A stretch of 64,000 nt of DNA from Opitutus sp. (GTDB lineage Bacteria; Verrucomicrobiota; Verrucomicrobiia; Opitutales; Opitutaceae), in NCBI GenBank assembly GCA_024707325.1, contig JANPZY010000001.1, positions 2,542,501 to 2,606,500 on the forward strand, read 5' to 3'. The notes below the pieces were generated by a model. The model was not told the origin of the DNA and did not search any database. It saw nothing but the letters and a program-made list of their open reading frames with translations. The position numbers and the translations under genes are program-made. Positions 48,593 through 59,146 of the stretch are shown piece by piece (position 1 is the stretch's first letter; each line of letters starts with the position of its first letter).

Positions 48593-48829
48593 ATGAGTTG
48601 CGTCAAAGTAGCGGTGCGTCCAGTGAAGAGTCCGAAACTGCTCCTGCGCTTGAGGCGCGGGCTCACGCGTCGTCTCGATGTCGCCCACCTGGAGGTGGAG
48701 CGGCAGCAGCCGGCGGATTCCGATTGGCACGCCATGCTGGAGCGTCTCGACGCCGAGGCGCAGGCCAAGGAGCGGCTCCGCGCCGCCGAGGCCGCGCTCA
48801 ACCGGCTGGCCCGTTCCGAGCCCAACTAG
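48593..48829 (+). CDS. Possible small basic protein between dnaA and dnaN
   Basis: A 78-residue frame, MSCVKVAVRPVKSPKLLLRL, arginine-rich at the start and alanine/glutamate-rich and helical at the end (MLERLDAEAQAKERLRAAEAALNRL). A ggagggatg sequence lies just before. A short palindrome (ccctcccccggcggggaggg, about 48573-48592) precedes it. The helical end looks like real protein, but no family is recognised. It may be spurious. Confidence 0.4.
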   Translation: MSCVKVAVRPVKSPKLLLRLRRGLTRRLDVAHLEVERQQPADSDWHAMLERLDAEAQAKERLRAAEAALNRLARSEPN

Positions 48830-48913
48830 CCAAAGCCGCCGAAATCAGGGGATCGCGAGGCGTGCGACGCCCGCTGCACTTGCCTTTCGGGCCCTCGTTT
48901 GCAAATGTCGCAG

Positions 48914-48934
48914 CCCCGGCGCGCCGGGGGTTTT
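48914..48934 (+). terminator. Intrinsic terminator upstream of dnaN
   Basis: Stem ccccgg / ccgggg with loop cgcg at 48914-48929, then gtttt. It lies 40 bp before the dnaN ATG at 48975 and ends transcripts from dnaA, or attenuates read-through into dnaN. Confidence 0.6.
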
Positions 48935-48974
48935 GCTGTCCCGCAACAGGGTCGCGGGGAACACGAGGAAGAAG

Positions 48975-50093
48975 ATGAAAGTCACGCTGGAGCGCAATCA
49001 CCTGCTCAAGTCGCTGGGGCATGTGCACCGCGTGGTGGAGCGTCGGAACACCTATCCGATCCTCGCCAACGTTTTGATGAAGGTCGCCGACGGAAGGCTC
49101 GACCTGCGCGCCACCGATCTCGATATCGAGGTCACCGAGAATGTGCCCGCCATGGTCTCGACCCCGGGCACCACCACGGTGCCGGCGCATACGCTCTACG
49201 AAATCGTCCGCAAGCTCGCCGATGGCGCCGAAGTGCGGCTCGAAACCGAAGGCGGCGAGCAGATGCTGCTGACCTCGGGCCGCTCGCGCTTCCATCTGGC
49301 GTGCCTGTCGCCGGACTCGTTCCCGGATTTGAAGTCGGGCACCTTCAGCCACGAATTCTCGATCCCAGCCGCGGCCCTGCGCGAGCTGATCGAGCGCACC
49401 CAGTTCGCCATCTCCAACGAAGAGACGCGCTACTACCTCAACGGCATTTATCTGCACGCCATCCAGCAGGGCTCGACCTCGATCCTCCGCGCCGTGGCGA
49501 CCGACGGTCACCGCATGGCCCGCGCCGAAACGGACGCACCGGCCGGCTCGGCCGGCATGCCGGGCATCATCGTTCCGAAAAAGACGGTGAGCGAAGTCCA
49601 GAAGCTGCTCGACGGCGCCGATGGCGACGTGAAGGTCGAAGTGTCCGACACCAAGATCCGCTTCACCCTGGGCGGCGTCGTGCTGCTGAGCAAACTGATC
49701 GAGGGCACCTTCCCGGACTATGACCGGGTGACGCCCAAGAACAACGACAAGCAGATGAATGTCGACAAATCGAGCTTCGCCGTCGCCGTCGACCGCGTCT
49801 CGACCATCGCGTCGGAGCGCGGCGGCAAGGCCGTGAAGCTCTCGGTCAAGGAAGGCCAGCTGGAGCTCTCGGTCACCAACCCCGACCACGGCACGGCCAG
49901 CGAAGAGCTGGCGGTGGAGTTCGAACCCGAAAGCTTCGAGATCGGCTTTAACGCCCGCTACCTGCTCGACATCATCGGCCAGATCCGCTCGGAGAACGCC
50001 GTGTTCCTCTTCAACGACGCCGGCTCGCCGACGCTGGTGAAGGAAGACGGCGACGCCAAGGCGCTCTACGTGCTCATGCCGATGCGAGTGTAG
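48975..50093 (+). CDS. dnaN: DNA polymerase III beta subunit (sliding clamp)
   Basis: 372 residues from MKVTLERNHLLKSLGHVHRVVERRNTYPILANVLM. The three repeated clamp domains are seen: LDLRATDLDIEVTENV, EETRYYLNGIYLHAI, and the last domain with GFNARYLLDIIGQIRSENAVFLFND ending ALYVLMPMRV, the usual PMR(V/L) end. Its dimer encircles DNA and tethers the polymerase. The ribosome site gaggaag lies just upstream. The frame is intact. An inverted repeat separates it from recF. Confidence 0.97.
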   Translation: MKVTLERNHLLKSLGHVHRVVERRNTYPILANVLMKVADGRLDLRATDLDIEVTENVPAMVSTPGTTTVPAHTLYEIVRKLADGAEVRLETEGGEQMLLTSGRSRFHLACLSPDSFPDLKSGTFSHEFSIPAAALRELIERTQFAISNEETRYYLNGIYLHAIQQGSTSILRAVATDGHRMARAETDAPAGSAGMPGIIVPKKTVSEVQKLLDGADGDVKVEVSDTKIRFTLGGVVLLSKLIEGTFPDYDRVTPKNNDKQMNVDKSSFAVAVDRVSTIASERGGKAVKLSVKEGQLELSVTNPDHGTASEELAVEFEPESFEIGFNARYLLDIIGQIRSENAVFLFNDAGSPTLVKEDGDAKALYVLMPMRV

Positions 50094-50096
50094 CAA

Positions 50097-50176
50097 AGCG
50101 AATAGTGAGTAGCGAATAGCGAGTAGGGAAGGGAGCTTGTTCCCCTACTCGCTACTCGCTATTGGCTACTCGCTAC
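50097..50176. repeat. Inverted repeat built of agcgaatag/agcgagtag units
   Basis: The left arm (50097-50130) is made of repeats such as agtgagtagcgaatagcgag; the right arm (50140-50176) is its imperfect complement (cccctactcgctactcgcta). The loop is about gggagcttg. The arms themselves are tandem 10-bp-like units. It fills the whole dnaN-recF gap and ends at the base before the recF ATG (50178), so a folded RNA would cover the recF ribosome site. Confidence 0.75.
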
Positions 50177-50177
50177 G

Positions 50178-51284
50178 ATGAGATTCATCTCCCGGCTTCG
50201 CCTCAGCCATTTCCGCAATTACCAGTCGGCCGCGCTCGATCTCGATGCGCGGCATCTGGTCCTGGTGGGGCCGAACGGGGCCGGCAAGACCAACCTGCTC
50301 GAAGCCATCTCGCTGCTCGGGCCCGACCGTGGGTTGAGACGCGCACCGTTCGAGGACCTGGCGGCAATCGGCTCGGATGGCGCCTGGGCCGTCGCCGCCA
50401 CCATCGAGAACGATGATGGTCCTACCGATATCGGCACCGGCGGCACGCCGGGCGAGGGCGGGCGCCGGGTCCGCATCAACGGCGCCAATGCCCGCACCGT
50501 CGAGGAGATGAGCGACTACCTGCGCCTGCTCTGGCTGACCCCGTCCATGGATGGGCTCTTCACTGGCCCGGCCAGCGACCGTCGCCGCTTCCTCGACCGG
50601 CTGGTGACGGTGCTGATCCCCGGCCATTCCTCCTCGGTCTCCGACTTCGAAAAATCCATGCGCCAGCGCAACAAGCTGCTCGATGATGATGGTGACCCGC
50701 GCTGGCTCTCCGCCATCGAGGCGCAGATGGCCGAGCATGCCGCCGCCATGCACTTCGCCCGCGCCGACAGCCTCCTCCACCTGCAGGCGCTGATCGAGGA
50801 AAGCCTCGATGACGGCAGCTTCCCCGCCGCCCGGCTGGCGCTGACGCCGCTCTTCGAGGATGCGCACGAGCCGGCCTCGTCCACCGCGCTCGAAACCGAC
50901 CTCAAGGCCCGCTGGGCCGAAAGCCGTCGCCAGGACCGCGCCGCCGGCCGCACCCTGCTTGGGCCGCACCGCGTCGATTTCGAGGTCGTGCACGCCCAGA
51001 AGGGCATGCCGGCAGCCCTCGGCTCGACCGGCGAACAGAAGGCGCTGCTGGTCGGCCTGATCCTCGCCCATGCCCGTCTTGTCGGCCGCATGACCGGCAT
51101 CGTGCCCTTCCTGCTGCTCGACGAAATCGCCGCCCACCTCGACCCGGCCCGGCGCGAGGCGCTGTTCACCGCCCTCGATGGCCTCGGCACGCAATGCTTC
51201 ATGACCGGCACCGACCCCATGCTGTTCGAAGCGCTGGGCAAGCGGGCGCAGGTGATTTCGGTGCGGGATGGGCGGCTGAGCTAA
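50178..51284 (+). CDS. recF: DNA recombination/repair ATPase RecF
   Basis: 368 residues. SRLRLSHFRNYQSAALDL is the RecF N-terminus. LVLVGPNGAGKTNLLEAISLL is Walker A (about residues 31-39). SPSMDGLFTGPASDRRRFLDRLV and HRVDFEVVHAQKGMPAALGSTGEQKALLVGLILAHA (ABC-type signature) follow, and Walker B is FLLLDEIAAHLD. RecF loads RecA at gaps with RecO and RecR. The start MRFISRL at 50178 has no clear ribosome site because of the repeat upstream. Confidence 0.95.
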   Translation: MRFISRLRLSHFRNYQSAALDLDARHLVLVGPNGAGKTNLLEAISLLGPDRGLRRAPFEDLAAIGSDGAWAVAATIENDDGPTDIGTGGTPGEGGRRVRINGANARTVEEMSDYLRLLWLTPSMDGLFTGPASDRRRFLDRLVTVLIPGHSSSVSDFEKSMRQRNKLLDDDGDPRWLSAIEAQMAEHAAAMHFARADSLLHLQALIEESLDDGSFPAARLALTPLFEDAHEPASSTALETDLKARWAESRRQDRAAGRTLLGPHRVDFEVVHAQKGMPAALGSTGEQKALLVGLILAHARLVGRMTGIVPFLLLDEIAAHLDPARREALFTALDGLGTQCFMTGTDPMLFEALGKRAQVISVRDGRLS

Positions 51285-52235
51285 GGCCGTAGCGGCTGGT
51301 CGGTGAGACCGTTGAGCCTGATCTGGTCGAGTTCATCCGCCGTGAATACCCCCGCCCGGTAGAGCGACAGATATTCGTCGGTCACCCCGATCCCGAACAT
51401 CAGCGCGTCGTCGGTATTGACCGTGACGATCACCCCCGCATCGAAAAGCTTGCGGATGGGGTGCGAGGCCATGTTCTCCACCCGGCCCAGCATGATGTTC
51501 GACGTGGGGCAGACATTGAGCCGGATCTTGTTGTCGGCGAGAAAGCGCATCACCTGCGGCGAGTCGGCCGCCGCGATGCCGTGCTGGACTTCGTCGAGCT
51601 CGAGTTCCTCCACCGCCTGCCACACATCGTCGGCCGTGCCCCATTCGCCGGCATGGGCCCTGAGGCGCAGCCCCTTGGCCTTGGCGGCGCGATAGACCGG
51701 CTTGAACACCCCGATCGGCTGGGCGAACTCGTCGGCATAGAGGTCGACGGTCTGGTAGAAGTCGAGCTCGAGGAACGGCGCGCTCCACTCCATCACGTAC
51801 TGGATGGGGCAGTGCCGGGAGAGGCCCATCTGTGGCGTCCACTCGATCTCCGGCGCCACGCGCGCATGGATGTCCCGCATGGTCTGGGTCAGGCGCGGCA
51901 CGTCGCGGTCCCAGAGCGTCATCGCCCAGACGTCCTCGCCGCCGTCGAGCCGCGTGACGCCATCGAGCTTTGCCTGGACGAACGTCGCCTCGATCCCGAG
52001 CATCCGGCCCTGCGGCCCCTGGAAGGCCGGGCTGACATGCTTGCCGGCCCACTCGTGCATCTCGTCCATCGAGTTGAGCACGTGGTCGAGCGGCGCCACG
52101 TCGACGCCGGTCTTTTTCGCGCACGAAGGCGCGGTTGCCCCCGCCGATGACGTGGTTGTGGAGGTCGGCCTTGGGGATGGCGCGAAGCGCGGCAACGTCC
52201 TCCGCCTCCAGCGCGGCTGCGAAATCCAATGACAT
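51281..52235 (-). CDS. Adenosine deaminase family hydrolase, one frameshift
   Basis: The start at 52235 (MSLDFAAALEAEDVAALRAI) leads to the metal motif KADLHNHVIGGGNRAFVREK. One slip near 52,120 moves the frame, and KTGVDVAPLDHVLNSMDEMHEW continues. Further ligands and catalytic residues lie in LRLRAHAGEWGTADDVWQAVE (HxGE), DEVQHGIAAADS and VTVNTDDALMFG. About 318 residues. It deaminates adenosine or a related purine base, adjusting salvage. The stop overlaps the convergent recF stop by 4 bp. The exact substrate (adenosine, adenine or a modified base) cannot be told. Confidence 0.85.
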
Positions 52236-52311
52236 GAAATCCCCTCAAACAGGGGTCGAACGCTGCCATGGGCCGGACGAGGCGACTAGCGCGCCGCCGC
52301 CACAGTGGCGC

Positions 52312-53268
52312 CTAAATGGCGAGGTCGCGAAACGCCGTCAGCAGACCGGCCCGGGCCTCCGGCGTTGAGGCGGTCTCGTTGCCGTTGAACACCTGCCCGT
52401 GCTCGGCCATCAGGTCGAGGAGGAACAGCGCCACATAGAGCTGAAACGTCTCGTCGTCGGCATGTCCGGCGGCGGCCATCCAGTGCGCCACATAGCGCTG
52501 CGGGCCGCCATAGCCTTTGAGTACGGCGAGGGTCAGCGCCGGCGCCCAGCGCGGATCGCCCCAGCAGAGATCGTCGACATCGACAATGCCGGTGCACTGT
52601 CCGGCCGCGATGAGGACATTCTTGGTGGTGGTGTCGTGGAGAAAGGGGATAGCCGGCTGCCGCTCGAGGACCGGCCGCATGGCATCGAGCCGCGAGGCTA
52701 CCGGATCGAGCACGGCGAGGTCGAAAAGCCCCGCCCTCCGCATTCGCTGGCGCGAACGCCCCAGATGCGCCTCCAGCACGCCGAACCACGTGGCATGCGG
52801 CGCGTCCACCGTGGCGATCGCATAGCCGAAGCGCGTCCCGGCCCCGAGCCGCGCTGTCGCCTGCTGCGCTCGCGCCACATGTCCGGCAATCGCCGCGAGC
52901 TGCCCGTCGTCGAGCGTACCGATGACATGACCCAGATCTGTCCCGGGCAGCCGATCCATCAACTGATACGGGAATCCGTCCGCATTGCCGGTGCCCAGTA
53001 GCCGCGGCAATGGCACGCCGAGGCCCGCCAGCCGGCGCATCAGAGCGCTGCCCGCCGCCAGCGCTTCGGCCTGCTCCGGCAGCCCCAGACGCACCACCAG
53101 CGCCTCGGTTTCACCCATGGCTTCGTAGACATAATGGCCCGAGCCCGTGGTGAACCGGCGGACGGAAATCGGACGCCAGCCACGCTCGGCGGCGACGATG
53201 CGGCTGGCCAATTCGCCGCTTGGCTCGGGAAGCGTCAAATCGGCCATCCGGGATAGGGGTGTAACCAT
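52312..53268 (-). CDS. Aminoglycoside-phosphotransferase-fold kinase
   Basis: 318 residues (or 311 from the second ATG at 53247, MADLTLPEPSGEL). An APH-type nucleotide-binding N-lobe contains FTTGSGHYVYEA and ALVVRLG. The catalytic loop is FLHDTTTKNVLIA (HD and N) and the metal aspartate is in GIVDVDDLCWGDP. The family phosphorylates small metabolites such as homoserine, choline, fructosamine or antibiotics; nothing here picks a substrate. It stands between the adenosine-deaminase-like gene and the divergent gyrB. Confidence 0.82.
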   Translation of the reverse strand: MVTPLSRMADLTLPEPSGELASRIVAAERGWRPISVRRFTTGSGHYVYEAMGETEALVVRLGLPEQAEALAAGSALMRRLAGLGVPLPRLLGTGNADGFPYQLMDRLPGTDLGHVIGTLDDGQLAAIAGHVARAQQATARLGAGTRFGYAIATVDAPHATWFGVLEAHLGRSRQRMRRAGLFDLAVLDPVASRLDAMRPVLERQPAIPFLHDTTTKNVLIAAGQCTGIVDVDDLCWGDPRWAPALTLAVLKGYGGPQRYVAHWMAAAGHADDETFQLYVALFLLDLMAEHGQVFNGNETASTPEARAGLLTAFRDLAI

Positions 53269-53334
53269 TGAAAATCGGGCTAAAAATAGCCATTTGTCTT
53301 GGGTAACACAGGGCTATCCGCTAGACCCATCTGA

Positions 53335-55822
<2,488 letters not shown>

Positions 55823-55858
55823 TCGGCCACAAGGGGGCAACTTGCCGGGCCGCCTCGA

Positions 55859-55879
55859 TTGTAATACGCTGTAATACAA
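55859..55879. promoter_or_regulatory. Operator-like repeat of the toxin-antitoxin operon
   Basis: ttgtaatac-gct-gtaatacaa covers 55859-55879. It can be read as a near-perfect inverted repeat, or as two direct tgtaatac copies. It lies 15 bp before the antitoxin ATG, a usual place for autoregulation by a ribbon-helix-helix antitoxin. Confidence 0.6.
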
Positions 55880-55893
55880 ATCGAGGTGGTGCC

Positions 55894-56157
55894 ATGAGCA
55901 AGCCTGAGCTTTCCGATCCGATCACGCTGCGCATCCCGCTCGATGTGCTTGAGGATATCGAGCGCATTGCCGGCGCCATCGATCGTAGCCGCAGTTGGGT
56001 GATGGTCCGGGCGCTTCGCCTTTATCTCGCCGGCGAAGGCGAGGAGGTGCTCGGCCTCCTCAAAGCGCGCGAAGAGAGCGCTGCGGACGGTGGCCACGAC
56101 GCGGACGACGTCATGCGTGAACTGCTGGCGATCGCCAACGGCACCAAAGCCGCTTGA
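55894..56157 (+). CDS. Ribbon-helix-helix antitoxin (CopG/ParD-like)
   Basis: 87 residues, MSKPELSDPITLRIPLDVLEDIERIAGAIDRSRSWVMVRALRLYLAG. The strand ITLRIP and the following two helices match the DNA-binding ribbon-helix-helix fold. The acidic C-terminal part (EESAADGGHDADDVMRELLAIANG) would wrap the toxin. Its stop overlaps the toxin start (TGATG at 56155-56159). It probably binds the repeat at 55859-55879 to repress the operon. Confidence 0.85.
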   Translation: MSKPELSDPITLRIPLDVLEDIERIAGAIDRSRSWVMVRALRLYLAGEGEEVLGLLKAREESAADGGHDADDVMRELLAIANGTKAA

Positions 56158-56483
56158 TGAAGGTCCGCTTTTCTTCGGAAGCGCGCCGCTACATCGCCCG
56201 AGAGGGAGCCTATCTCAGGGAACGCAGCTCGACCGGCGCCGCCCGTTTCCATGCCTTGGTCGCTCGTGCCCGTCGTCAGATCGAGACCTTTCCGGAGTCC
56301 GGCTACACCGAATCCATCGTCGCCTTGGCCGGAGCCCGGCGAATTGCGATCGAGGAGTACCTGTTCGATTACGACCTGATCGACGACGTCGCGCTCATCC
56401 TCGTGATCCGCCACTCACGCAACACGCCGACCATCGAGATTGAGGACGATGCCGACTACGAAGATCCGGCTGCCCGGAAATAG
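56157..56483 (+). CDS. RelE/ParE-family toxin
   Basis: 108 residues. MKVRFSSEARRYIAREGAYLRERS and ARRQIETFPESGYTESIVALAGARRIAIEEYLFDYDLIDDVALILVIRHSRN follow the ParE/RelE fold: an N-terminal helix pair, then beta strands ending in the IRHSRN-type strand. ParE toxins inhibit gyrase and RelE toxins cut mRNA; sequence alone does not decide, though the neighbour is gyrB. Overlapping start and stop with the antitoxin show coupled translation. Confidence 0.82.
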   Translation: MKVRFSSEARRYIAREGAYLRERSSTGAARFHALVARARRQIETFPESGYTESIVALAGARRIAIEEYLFDYDLIDDVALILVIRHSRNTPTIEIEDDADYEDPAARK

Positions 56484-56486
56484 TCG

Positions 56487-57404
56487 ATGCCAGACCGTCG
56501 CTCCGTTCTGATCCTTTGCCTCGTCCTTCTCGCCTGTCTCTGGCCGGCCGCTGCAGCCGCCGAAGACCCACCGGAGGAGCCGGCAAAATCCTGCACCGCC
56601 CTCACCGGCGCCGAAATCTGTATCACTGAGGCCAGCTACACAGACGATGTCTGCACCGCCATTTCGGCTTTCGCCGCCCGCTGGCGGTTGCCGGAGGCGT
56701 TCCTGGCGCGGCTGATCTGGCAGGAGAGCCAGTTCGATCCGCTGGCGTTGAGCCCGGCCGGCGCGCAGGGGATTGCGCAATTTATGCCCGGCACGGCGCG
56801 GCTGCGTGGCCTGGGCAATGCCTTCGATCCGGCCGAGGCGCTGGCTCGCTCGGCCGAATATCTGCGCTTCCTCACCGACAAGTTCGGCAATCTCGGTCTC
56901 GCGGCTGCGGCCTATAATGGCGGCGAGCGGCGGATAGAGAACCTTGTCGCGCGTGGCGGCGGCCTGCCCTACGAAACGCGCGACTATGTGGTGATCATCA
57001 CCGGCCGCAGCGTCGGGCACTGGCTGGCCGAGCGGCCCGAGCCGGTGGATTTCACCCTGCTCCCCGATGTCGCGTTCCAGGCCGCCTGCCTCGACATGGC
57101 CAAGGCCGTACGCCGCCCCGATCTCACCACCGATCCGGGCGAGTGGCAGCCCTGGGGCGTGCTGATCGCCCAGACCAACGCGGCGCAGACGGCGCGCGCC
57201 CGCTTCGACGATGTGCAGGCCCGCTTCAGCGAAGTGATCGGCGCCGAAAAACTGATGTTGATCACCGTGCGCAACCCCAATTTCGGCCGCCGCCTGCGCT
57301 TTTCCGCCATGCTCGGCCGCCAGACCCGGGCCGAAGCGCAGGAACTGTGCCAGAAACTGAGCGCTGCCGGCGGCGTCTGCATCGTCCAGAAGACGCAGCC
57401 CTGA
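56487..57404 (+). CDS. Lytic transglycosylase (SLT domain), secreted
   Basis: 305 residues with a signal peptide (MPDRRSVLILCLVLLACLWPAAAAAE). The SLT core reads WRLPEAFLARLIWQESQFDPLALS, with catalytic Glu in QESQFDP, then GAQGIAQFMPGTARLRGLGNAFDP and LAAAAYNGGERRIENLV. The C-terminal part (LITVRNPNFGRRLRFSAMLGRQTR ... AQELCQKLSAAGGVCIVQKTQP) resembles an SPOR-like fold, which could bind denuded glycan at the septum. It cleaves peptidoglycan to 1,6-anhydro ends. It starts 3 bp after the toxin stop and may be co-transcribed. Confidence 0.9.
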   Translation: MPDRRSVLILCLVLLACLWPAAAAAEDPPEEPAKSCTALTGAEICITEASYTDDVCTAISAFAARWRLPEAFLARLIWQESQFDPLALSPAGAQGIAQFMPGTARLRGLGNAFDPAEALARSAEYLRFLTDKFGNLGLAAAAYNGGERRIENLVARGGGLPYETRDYVVIITGRSVGHWLAERPEPVDFTLLPDVAFQAACLDMAKAVRRPDLTTDPGEWQPWGVLIAQTNAAQTARARFDDVQARFSEVIGAEKLMLITVRNPNFGRRLRFSAMLGRQTRAEAQELCQKLSAAGGVCIVQKTQP

Positions 57405-57451
57405 GGGCGTGCTAGGCAGAACCGGTCCCTTCCCGCCTCCAGACTCGTCCA

Positions 57452-58618
57452 TTGTCCGCTCCTCCTTCCAGCCGCGCCTTCGCGGTCGCCCTGCTGCCGA
57501 TTGCGGCGGCGACCTTTGCGCTGTTCTTCGTCACCGGCATCGCCCTGCCGGTGCTGCCGCTGCATGTGCATGACGGGCTCGGGCAGAGCGCTTTCGTCGT
57601 CGGGCTGGTGGCGGGCGTCCAGTTCCTCGTTTCGCTGGGCTCGCGCATCTGGGCCGGTGGTTTTTCCGATCGGCGCGGCCCGAAACAGGCGGTGATCGTC
57701 GGCCTCATGCTGGCGGTGGTCGCGGGTGGACTCTATCTGGTTTCGCTCGCTTTTCTCGATCAGCCGCTGCTCTCGGTGGCGATCCTCCTCGCCGGCCGCG
57801 GTGTGCTCGGCGCCTCGGAGAGCTTCGTCATCACCGGCGCGCAGAGCTGGGCCCTGACGCTGGCCGGGCCGAAAAGCGCCGGCCGCGCCATCGCCCGGAT
57901 CGGCATGGCCATGTATCTGGCGCTCGCCATCGGCGCGCCCGTAGGCAGTGCTCTGTTCGAGGGGTTCGGCTTTGTCGCCATCGGCATCGGCACCATGCTG
58001 ATCCCGGTGCTGGTGCTGGTCGCCATCGTGCCGCTGCGCCCGGCCGCGCCAGAACCGCAGGGCGAGCGGGCGCTGTTCGCCGTTGCTCGCGCCGTCTGGC
58101 TGCCCGGCCTCGGTCTGGCCCTCGCCAGCCTCGGTTTTGGGGCGATTTCGTCCTTTGCGGTGCTGCTTTTCGTCCAGCGAGGCTGGGAGCCGGCCTGGCT
58201 CTCCTTCACCAGCTTCGCCGTCTTCTTCCTCGCTGCCCGCCTGCTGCTGGGGCATCTGGCCGACCAGATTGGCGGGGCGCGTGTAGCGATCGTCTTTGCC
58301 GGCGTCGAGGCGCTGGGGCTGGCGCTGATCTGGCTCTCGCCCTGGCCCGCCCTCGGCTTTCTCGGCGCCGGTCTTGTCGGCTGCGGTTATTCGCTGGTCT
58401 ATCCGGCGCTCGGGCTCGAATCGGTGCGCCGCGCCCCGCCGCAAAGCCGCGGCCTTGCGATCGGGGTCTATACGGCGTTTCTCGATGTCGCTCTGGGCGT
58501 GCTGAGCCCGCTGCTCGGCATTCTGGCGACCGGCGCGGGCCTCGGCTCGGTCTTTCTCGCCAGCGCCGTGATCGTGGCTCTCGCCATCCCGGTCGCCTGG
58601 CGGCTGATGGTGCGCTGA
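57452..58618 (+). CDS. MFS transporter, 12 helices
   Basis: 388 residues from a TTG at 57452 (LSAPPSSRAFAVALLPIAAATFALFFVTGIALPVLPLHVHDGLG). The first-loop motif reads RIWAGGFSDRRGPKQAVIVG. Twelve hydrophobic segments can be counted; the central loop is ALPAAPEPQGER-like. LLGHLADQIGGARVAIVFAG matches the second half's equivalent motif. It resembles the YfcJ/YhhS-type arabinose or drug exporters. No ATG fits better. It starts 48 bp after the transglycosylase. The substrate is unknown. Confidence 0.82.
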   Translation: MSAPPSSRAFAVALLPIAAATFALFFVTGIALPVLPLHVHDGLGQSAFVVGLVAGVQFLVSLGSRIWAGGFSDRRGPKQAVIVGLMLAVVAGGLYLVSLAFLDQPLLSVAILLAGRGVLGASESFVITGAQSWALTLAGPKSAGRAIARIGMAMYLALAIGAPVGSALFEGFGFVAIGIGTMLIPVLVLVAIVPLRPAAPEPQGERALFAVARAVWLPGLGLALASLGFGAISSFAVLLFVQRGWEPAWLSFTSFAVFFLAARLLLGHLADQIGGARVAIVFAGVEALGLALIWLSPWPALGFLGAGLVGCGYSLVYPALGLESVRRAPPQSRGLAIGVYTAFLDVALGVLSPLLGILATGAGLGSVFLASAVIVALAIPVAWRLMVR

Positions 58619-58620
58619 AC

Positions 58621-58731
58621 TCAGTCCTGCGCGTACATCATCTGTGCATGGGCCGGGGCGGTAAACGTCACCGCGCCGGCTAGGATAAGTGCCGCGACGA
58701 GCAGCGCCGCGGCCATGAGCCGCTTAGCCAT
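58621..58731 (-). CDS. Micro-protein with signal peptide, 36 residues (second of two)
   Basis: MAKRLMAAALLVAALILAGA continues VTFTAPAHAQMMYAQD and stops. Residues 1-30 look like a Sec signal peptide with an AHA-type cleavage site, which leaves only QMMYAQD as mature peptide. It overlaps the end of the first micro-gene by 8 bp (58724-58731), so translation is probably coupled. I do not recognise it. It could be a remnant of a longer secreted protein. Confidence 0.45.
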   Translation of the reverse strand: MAKRLMAAALLVAALILAGAVTFTAPAHAQMMYAQD

Positions 58732-58834
58732 TCATCGACCGGCGCGGCCGGCTCGTGGGCTGGGTGCGGAGGCTGTCGATAAAACCGATCATCGAGAGGA
58801 CGAGGCTGCGGGCCCGGGTGAAAAGAGTGGTCAT
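58724..58834 (-). CDS. Micro-protein, 36 residues (first of two)
   Basis: MTTLFTRARSLVLSMIGFID continues SLRTQPTSRPRRSMNG. One amphipathic helix with a basic tail, preceded by gcgaggac as a ribosome site. Its last codons (ATGAATGGCTAA) contain the start of the second micro-gene. Small proteins of this kind (a short helix plus an arginine-rich tail) are common and often stress-regulated in Hyphomicrobiales, but I cannot name a family. Confidence 0.45.
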   Translation of the reverse strand: MTTLFTRARSLVLSMIGFIDSLRTQPTSRPRRSMNG

Positions 58835-59146
58835 GTGATTGTCCTCGCTTTCTGCGTCTTTGGGGTGGTCGCTTGGTGCCCGTGCAATATCGGGGAACGA
58901 GGCCCAAAATGTATGGACCGGCTGCTGATCGCAAGTGAGTTCGTGCGTGGAAAGCGGAAGTCGCTGATATGTATCCGGCCTGTTTGATCGGCACGTGGGC
59001 CGTGGCCTCGATGGGTATACGCACGCGTCTTTGGCCTCATTAGCGGACAGGCTGCTGAAGAGCCATTTGGGCCACCAGGCTCAGGACGCGTCTATCGATC
59101 CGTTCCATGCATTCCCTCAGTCGCGAACGAGTGTGGAGGTCGAGGG
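58835..59146. other. Gap before the IS110-type element (312 bp)
   Basis: No gene is supported. The part next to 58835 should hold the promoter of the two micro-genes. The part from about 59,040 to 59,146 is probably the 3' non-coding part of the IS110-type element. I cannot place its boundary because this family has no clear terminal repeats or target duplication. Confidence 0.4.
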
